From Cucumis sativus (lineage: Eukaryota > Streptophyta > Magnoliopsida > Cucurbitales > Cucurbitaceae), in contig NC_026659.2 of the NCBI RefSeq assembly GCF_000004075.3, positions 14,340,272-14,404,271 of the forward strand: 64,000 nucleotides of DNA, in the 5' to 3' direction. The position numbers and the translations under genes are program-made. Shown here one piece after another: positions 57,176 to 64,000 of this stretch. Below the pieces are notes generated by a model. That model made no database searches, was not told the origin of the DNA, and saw only the letters and a program-made list of their open reading frames with translations. The number at the start of each line of letters is the position of its first letter. The stretch's first letter is position 1.

Positions 57176-60126
57176 ATCATTACATAAATATTTTATTGTT
57201 TGAAAGTGAGTAAACATGTTTATCATTTATATTATATTTATATTAGTTTCATTTGATGTTTGCTTTATGTGATTTATGGATTTTTTAGGATGTATTCAAA
57301 ATATCGATTCATCCCTTCTATTGATGTTGAACTCATGGAAATGTTTCGATAGAAATGTCAACATATCGATGAAAATTTAAAACTATCGTGTTACTTTAAA
57401 TTTTTTTTTTCATTTGAAGTACTAAAAAATTTTGGTGTAAAAATTTGATTAATGAAAATCTTTTTGAATTTTTGTTAAGATTAAAGGATATTTATGGAAC
57501 CTTTCAATAATTTGTGAGTATTTTTTAAATAAAACTTTAACGATTTTCATCCAAAACTAATGACAAGGGTATTTTTTAACTGTTTAGAAAGTTTGAGGGC
57601 ATCTTTTAACTTTTAAAAGTTAAGAAACATTTTTTTACACAAACTGCTAGAGATATTCTTTACACAAACTACTAGAGATATTCTAACACCGACAACATGA
57701 ACAACTCAGACTACTAATACCAAATTCTTTAATATTATTACATATGTTTTTTTAACCTGTAGATATGTTTGATTTTGGAGTTTTATGAAATTTTAGTTAT
57801 TGATATGTGTTGTAGACAAATTTAAATATTTAAGTTTAGTAAAGAATATACTCTTACAAGGAGTCGGAATAGATATTAGTTGTTTTTGAAAAACTATGAC
57901 AAGATTAACTCTATAAATCAACTGCTAATACATGAGTGAATATTGCTTTCACAAAAATGATGATTATAAAAAATCAATTATAACAATTTTTATTCAATTT
58001 TTCACAACTTTGGCAAAAGAATTTACAAAATAATGATACTAAAAAAATTAGCCAAATTTAGATTATCTCCTCATGCTCCTTTATAACCTAATTTCCATTG
58101 AAATTGGGCTTTTTCCTACTTTTTAAATAGCTTAATTTCCTATTAAATTCTTCCAAACGTGCAACCTACAATGTATATGTATCTCAGCCAAAATTAAGAT
58201 TCATCACTTGAAAGAGTGGTTGAATTAAGATTTAGGAATTAGTCATAAAATTTGAAACAATGGAAGAAAGTTCTTTGTTTTTTTTTCTTTTAAAGTAAAA
58301 TCTAGTGAAATGTTATACAAACTTCACAACTTCACAACTTAGTTAATAAGATAACCAATATTATAAGATATTGTTTACACATATACATATATACATGTGA
58401 TTAAAGTAAAATTAGATTTGAATGTAAATTTAACCTAAAATTATTCTATTCAATTAGAGTAATAAGATAAATAAAGAGCTCAATAAATCTTAGAACAACA
58501 AATGTCTTGGTGCTTTAACACTAGAAGCCCAGCAATTTGAAGGAAAGTGTAGCCACATATTTTTATCATACATTTTTTTAAAAAATAATAATAGTAATAA
58601 TGACTAAGATTTTTATTTTTTTAAAAAAGTAAAAAATTTTGTAATAATATGAAATCTTATAATAATCGTTTTTTTTTATCTTTTATAAAAAAAAAAAAGA
58701 GAAAATAAAAAGGTTAATGAGCATATCTATCATTTTAGGGAAAAAAGAAAATTAATTCATTTTAGACAAAATCTCATAATATCAAATTTGATTTATTTCT
58801 ATAAGCATAACCAATAACCCAGTTCAACATGACAGAACGAAACATGTAAAGATAGACATACGTTTTATGAAGGAGAAACTTGAAAATGACACCATCTATA
58901 TCTCATACACTCCTAGTCAACAAATAGCTTATATCCTCACCATAGGGTTACTCTGGCATACTTTGACTATTGTGCTAGTAAGTTAGACCTAATTAAGGGT
59001 TAGTAGAGTTCTTATAGCCCTAAGGGTTCTCCTAGATTAATTGATTGTTATCTAGTGTTGAGAATTGAAAGCAAGTAGAATTTGAATCAAGAACAATCAT
59101 TGCAAGTGCAAACTAGCCAGACTGGAACTCAATACCGGTCACAAGAGCAGCGCCAGGAGATACGTCGAGAACTCAAACGAGAGAAACATCATGACAGGTA
59201 AGTCAGTCGTCCAAATCATGCTCAAAACTTTGAAATCACATTTCTTGTCCTCACTTCTAAATAGATGAGGATGCTGAGACGACTTTTGCAGGTTGAATGG
59301 TGTTGTTTAAAACCAATTTAAAATGTTGAAGTCCCTTAACTTCCTAAGATGTCTCTCCATATCTTGTCTAGTTTTGGTCCACTATTCTTTCTCGATTACC
59401 GTGGTTGGGTCATCTCGTTCACTCTAGATTGCATTGAGAGTATAGGGGATTAAGCAATAAACAGACCTAATGAAATCTGGTAGATAAGAAACGAATACTT
59501 AATGGATGATCTTGAAAGAGTTTCCATTGTCTCAAACTACAAGCAAGTCGCTTCTTCTGTTCCTATCTCTTCCTCCTGGAACTGTGACCTGTGTTAGAGC
59601 AAAAGGAAGTAGTTTAAACCCTTTTAACAGAGAAGAAGCAGCTTGAAATCTTCAATTCGACTTGAAGTTTAGAACTTCACTTATTACTGAAACAGTGCAA
59701 AAGCCAAGAAAAAAAAGTCTTACCAGGACTTTTGCCTGGTGATTGAGTTGGTTTTTGAATCAATTACATATATTTTCTCAAAATCTAAGACAAATTCAGG
59801 GTCCCACAGCCTTTAATTTCTAAAGTTCTTCGTCAAGAAAACCTGCAAAAGATAAATGAATTGTTTGCACATTCTTATATCTTTTGTTCACATTCCCATC
59901 CTTAAGAGAGGACCATCACATGCATAATATTCTTAAATTTCAAACGTCGTTGAGTCAATGAACGTCACTTTGTATGTATATGCTAGTTACTTCTATTCTA
60001 ACGTATCGCAGCGAAACCTTTACTCGGATTTACAAAGAAATCGAATAGTCCATTAAATTATCATCACTTTCACTAGAAATAGAAAAATAGAGTGAACAAT
60101 CATCAAATTCTTAAGTCCAACCTTAC
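57176..60126. other. AT-rich intergenic region
   Basis: No gene supported. A 24-bp tandem duplication is at about 57640-57685 (ACACAAACTNCTAGAGATATTCT). The stretch 59040-59220 has a slightly gag-like composition but no frame. Confidence 0.4.
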
Positions 60127-61626
60127 CTTAAGAACCTCATTTTCGGACTTGTATAATGGATCTCTAAGTGCATCAATAGATGGTTCTGTGACATTGTAGC
60201 ATCCATAATCACTCTAAGCACATCTAATATACTGCAGTTGTGAAGAAAAGTAAGATCATACACTGCTGAAATTCCTTAAAATCTTATTTTGGTCCTTGAA
60301 CTATGATATAAACAAAATTCCTTAAAATCTTATTTTGGTCCTTGAACTATGATGTTTGTTCCATATTGTTCTATTATCTTTTAATTATTGTGTTTAAGTC
60401 CCTTAACCTTCAATAAGTCAGTTTTAGTCTCAGATTTCTTCATCAAATTAACTGTTAACTTACCAACAGTTCTTCCACAAAAACTTAAATGACCGTCTGT
60501 AAACAGTTGCCGACTAGCTAAATGAACATGCTAAATTGAAATCTGTTTATAGAAAATGATTGAAACTTTTCATAAAGGAGATGAACAGAGACAAGTGCTT
60601 CCAGATACAAAAGGATACAACAAAAACATAGCATAATGTAAACAATTAACCGCAGAGGATTAAAGGCAAATGTGGTAAGGCTCAAGTAGTAAGACTTTAA
60701 AAAGTAAATAAAAACTTAGAGAGGCTTGATAAATGCCGGCCAATTGCACTAGTTATTGTTAATGTAAAGTTAATGAAAATGGCTAAACTAACAGGCTAAG
60801 TTTCTGTTCAATTGTTAGTTAAAAACTAATGAAAATGGTTGAAACGGGTTTTTAATCTAGAGTTCAAGACTAAAACATAATAATTTACACCATTTTATCA
60901 TGTATATAAATGCAAAGAAAGAACAATAATACCTTTTGAGGCATTGGAGGGAGCAAGAACTTTGGGGACGGCATAAACATCAGTATCCGGAGGAGTAACA
61001 TACATCTACAACCAAAAAACACATCAACGAAAACTTTTTTTAACTATCAAATGAATCTGATAAAGCAAAGTTTGAAATGAAACTAAGCAAATTTTGCCAC
61101 TAACCTCTCTAAAATCATAAACATCGCTGTTGGGATCCGACGACTTCCTAATGAAGAAATCACAGTGCATAAAACTAATCTTATGAAATTCCTCCTCATT
61201 TATCCTATAATCCACAATCATCTCTGAATCCCATCCCTGTGTGAACATGAAGATTTTGCTCTACACAATCGAGATATTCTCATCCCCAACGTCGTCAGAA
61301 CCCGCTGCTGCAGCTATTGTGGCGACTAGAGGATCGTACTCGATGTCAAAATCTTTGTTGTTGTTGAATTCCTCCATTTCCTCGTCGTTCATGTCGTAGT
61401 CATCGGGACCACCACTATCACCGTTGCCATCGCCGGAGAAGACTCGACAAGGGTTTCTTCTAGGGAGGAAGAGAGGAGATGCAAATGAGTGGATTTCCGA
61501 TAGGGCAGGCTTGGGAGGTGGGGAGGAGAGGTTGCGGAGGAGATGGAGGAGACTCAAAGATGGTTGATTGTGGGGGGCGGCAACGACGACGAGAGGAGGA
61601 AGACGGTGGAGTTCATGAGGATGCAA
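60127..61626 (-). pseudogene. pTAC6/PAP8-like pseudogene
   Basis: Three exon-like parts: 61626-61105, 61005-60933 and 60231-60127. pTAC6 (PAP8) is a subunit associated with the plastid-encoded RNA polymerase. Here a Ser/Pro-rich N-terminus (possible transit peptide) is followed by an acidic stretch, then DSEMIVDYRINEEEFHKIS, DFFIRKSSDPNSDVYDFRE, MYVTPPDTDVY, and SDYGCYNVTEP. Lesions: TAG at 61261-61263 in exon 1, an apparent 1-base insertion in exon 2 (near 60949) that shifts the frame before the splice, and TAG at 60214-60216 in exon 3. Later exons were not found. It is presumably a dead duplicate, with a functional copy elsewhere. Confidence 0.8.
60258..60352. repeat. 45-bp tandem duplication
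   Basis: AAATTCCTTAAAATCTTATTTTGGTCCTTGAACTATGAT is present twice in succession inside the intron of the pTAC6-like pseudogene. Confidence 0.85.
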
Positions 61627-62582
61627 ACACTGTTAAGCGGGCACCGAAGAATTCGAACGCTCTTGTGCTGAGTTTGTTGATGGATACTGTCAGGTGGATA
61701 ATGTTAAAATTAATTAAAATGAACATATTTAAAAACATTTAAAATAATCGTTAATATTAGGAAAATGGTCCAATACGGTCAGTTTTGGGTCTACCATTTA
61801 AAAAATAACATACATTTTTTTATATTCGTTTGTTTTTCTCACAGAGTCTGTTTTTTTCACAGCTTTAGCCGAATTCAATTATGAGATTTCTTATTTTGTA
61901 TTTAAAATTTAAAATAAATGCTATTATACAATTACCAAAATATTTTCCAGCAAACAATTTCATAGTTGTGAAAATACGAACTCATTTAGGTTAAGTTTGA
62001 ACTTCATTACTCTCAAAATCTATGAGATTTATTGATTTTTGTGTGGGCAAAATTATTTTGTGTATCCTCAAGCTTTTAAGTCTTTACATGTATTCTGCCT
62101 TGAACGATTTGATAGTTTATAGCTTTTTTAAAGTTTTGTTATAGGTTTTTTCTTCTTTTTTTTTTTGTGAAATATAAGGTGGCTGGAATATAAGTAGTTG
62201 GACGTGTGCATATCTCATTTTTAAATTTTTTCAGGTGGTTATCTGATGAATGTCATAAACCTCATCAACCTAGGCTCATTTAGATTAGGAGTCTCGCTTG
62301 AGATTGTTGAAATTGGATTGAGATTTGTTGAATGAGTCTTGAGATTGTTCTAGGTTTGTGTTCATATGCATTATGTGTTGGTTATCGGGGTAGATTTCAC
62401 CCGAGATTAACCAAGATACATCATAGGATGCATATAAAACACTAATATCGTGACATCACATGTAAATAACCCAAGTACATAGTGAATTTATGTTGTTCTT
62501 GACCGAGATTGGATCAAGATTACCTTGAGTTCTAAGACAAAGTACTTATTTTCTTATGTTACCTGTGTTCTCTGTTTGGTAA
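61627..62582. other. Intergenic region, pTAC6-like upstream side
   Basis: The first 100 bases would be the promoter of the pTAC6-like sequence. The rest is AT-rich and nothing is recognised. Confidence 0.35.
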
Positions 62583-63130
62583 ATGTCTCTTGTCACTAAA
62601 ATTCGCAATTCAAACATTTTCCTTCCAAAATTGACATGTTGTTCTCACTCGGTGAAAACTATCTCCAATATTAAAAACAAGTTAACTCCTAGGCAATTGT
62701 ATATGTTTAGGAAAACTACATTCAATCATTTCTTGGAGATTAGGTTGATGTTTAGTGGATCTTTGTGTCATTAAATCTTGTTAAGAGAGTTTGAGGATGA
62801 TCGATGTGACATTATCAATTTTAAATTACTCAGAGGTCTCTTTCAGACAAGAAGATTTTGGCATTATTACGAGGTTGAGGTTGAGGTATAGGTCAAGACA
62901 TGTTGTTGAGTTTGAACAGGATAAAAGCTCTTAGATTGAGACGCTTATATTTGGCTGGTAGGGCAAACATGAATGGGTCTAAATTGGATAAAGATTACCA
63001 AAACCTTCAATTTGAGGGTTACAAGCCTACGGTGAAGATATCCCTATTATATTTCATCGAGTTAGCAGTGATGGGGATAGAGAGGAGGCAATATATTGAA
63101 TTGGACCATGTTGGGCCTCACAGATAATTG
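62583..63130 (+). pseudogene. Second DUF1985/Ulp1-type remnant
   Basis: Readable pieces: TPRQLYMFRKTTFNHFLEI (from about 62680), a stop near 62772, LLREFEDDRCD, and then, in another frame, KPTVKISLLYFIELAVMGIERRQ near 63020-63085. This order is that of the DUF1985 region of Mutator-associated Ulp1-like genes. Several stops and frame changes show decay. No transposase is nearby in the window. Confidence 0.6.
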
Positions 63131-63967
63131 TAAGGGCTTCATCAGCTATGACTAGGGTAACTTCATATGGGTTAAAACGCTTAGCAGTTTGAATAACAAA
63201 TCTCCTGAGTCATATAGCCTATATAGGTTCCTGTTCGGATTTTAGTTTACCAGTTTTATGCTAATTATCGTTTTTTTTTCAATACATATAGTTTTTGTTA
63301 TTATTTTTATTCACGTAATTGTTGCATTTGTAGGTTGGGCCTATGAGATAATGTTGTCCATTAGTGGATGAGTTTCTCAAAAGCAGCGCCGTGATGCCCA
63401 AACTTTATGCGTGTGCATGCCTGTCCCATGAGTTTCAAGCACTTGGCCATTTTTCTGCAAATAGTTACATTCTTCCTAACGATATTAAACTGAACGTCGT
63501 GGGGCGCTGCATTATTGTAAGGCGGAAGCATAATTAGCTTCATATCCTTTCTCGAATGCCTCAGCTTGCATCGGTTGATGTTGCATGACTTCAAATTGAC
63601 TAAATTAGCTCCAAAATGATTTTAGCGCCAAATTTCATCTCTTAATTGCTTAAATCATATAACACAATCAAACAAGATCTTAAAATCACGGAACAAACCT
63701 AAATTAAGTGGAAATATATAGCATATTACATAGGCTATCAAATTGGTTCTTTTCAAACTTAACAAAGCATCCAACAAATTGATTACCACATTAATGGTAT
63801 GAACCCTTTTTATTCTTCTAAAGTTATTTTTGTCACGAATGAATTAACCATTTCTGTTCAAATACTTGTAGTGACAGTATTTTTTTATATTTTATTAAGT
63901 TATATTTTCGAAACAAGAGTATTTTATGATACAAAACATTAAAGTTTTTCATCTAAATGCAACTGTA
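63131..63967. other. Intergenic region
   Basis: No gene is supported. The stretch 63370-63560 has a GCGCCGTGATGCC... composition, rich in GCGC-type words, like some plant dispersed repeats, but I cannot name it. Confidence 0.3.
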
Positions 63968-64000
63968 AGGGGCCGTTTGGGGGAAAGAAATGAATAAGGG
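63968..64000 (+). mobile_element. Possible MITE end at the window edge
   Basis: GGGGCCGTTTGGGGG is typical of the terminal repeats of plant Tourist/Harbinger-like MITEs. The element would continue outside the window, so it cannot be confirmed here. Confidence 0.35.

Noticed and set aside
1..64000. tRNA, rRNA or CRISPR features
   Set aside because: No tRNA A/B box pair, rRNA core or regularly spaced repeat with unique spacers was seen on either strand.

Overview
This window is nuclear DNA of a eudicot plant. The evidence is interrupted genes with GT-AG introns, typical plant gene families (a ceramide synthase, an eleven-exon leucine-rich-repeat receptor kinase, a bZIP factor, a pTAC6 relative), an AT-rich background and dense nested transposons. 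The Ty1/copia polyprotein, the Mutator-like element carrying a DUF1985/Ulp1-type gene, and the roughly 180-bp tandem repeat resemble repeats I associate with Cucurbitaceae, probably Cucumis. The family assignment is from memory and is an inference.

Layout. 0-1 kb: a probable non-coding snoRNA host with two box C/D snoRNAs sharing one guide. 2-16 kb: four small multi-membrane-segment proteins forming two divergent pairs (2009-2503 minus with 9318-9656 plus; 13988-14482 minus with 15619-16014 plus). The first pair is pushed apart by nested retrotransposon LTR material (about 3.9-6.9 kb), and a broken hAT transposase lies at 10.5-11.4 kb. 17.3-20.8 kb: a chromovirus-like LTR element, bounded by a perfect CATAC duplication, with a small TRIM-like element (AGAAG duplication) inserted in it. 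21.8 kb: a single-exon bZIP gene. 25.9-29.2 kb: a six-exon LAG1-type ceramide synthase. 32-32.8 kb: a likely proteasome assembly chaperone 1. 34.1-37.5 kb: a NIK/SERK-type receptor kinase on the minus strand with a 395-bp solo LTR inside exon 2.

39-57 kb is a transposon graveyard: a CACTA end, degenerate tandem repeats, an internally deleted chromovirus, two overlapping copia copies in the same orientation, a roughly 180-bp satellite array between them, and a Mutator-like element with a DUF1985 cargo gene, a decayed transposase and many short palindromic motifs. 60-61.6 kb: a pTAC6/PAP8-like pseudogene with two stops and a frameshift. 62.6-63.1 kb: a second DUF1985 remnant.

The genes do not form a pathway. 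The most interesting observation is in the receptor kinase. The LTR inserted in exon 2 brings an immediate stop codon, but its first bases also make a GTAAG splice donor in the same phase as the native donor. Splicing from it to the next native exon would give an in-frame protein lacking about eight residues at the start of the LRR region.
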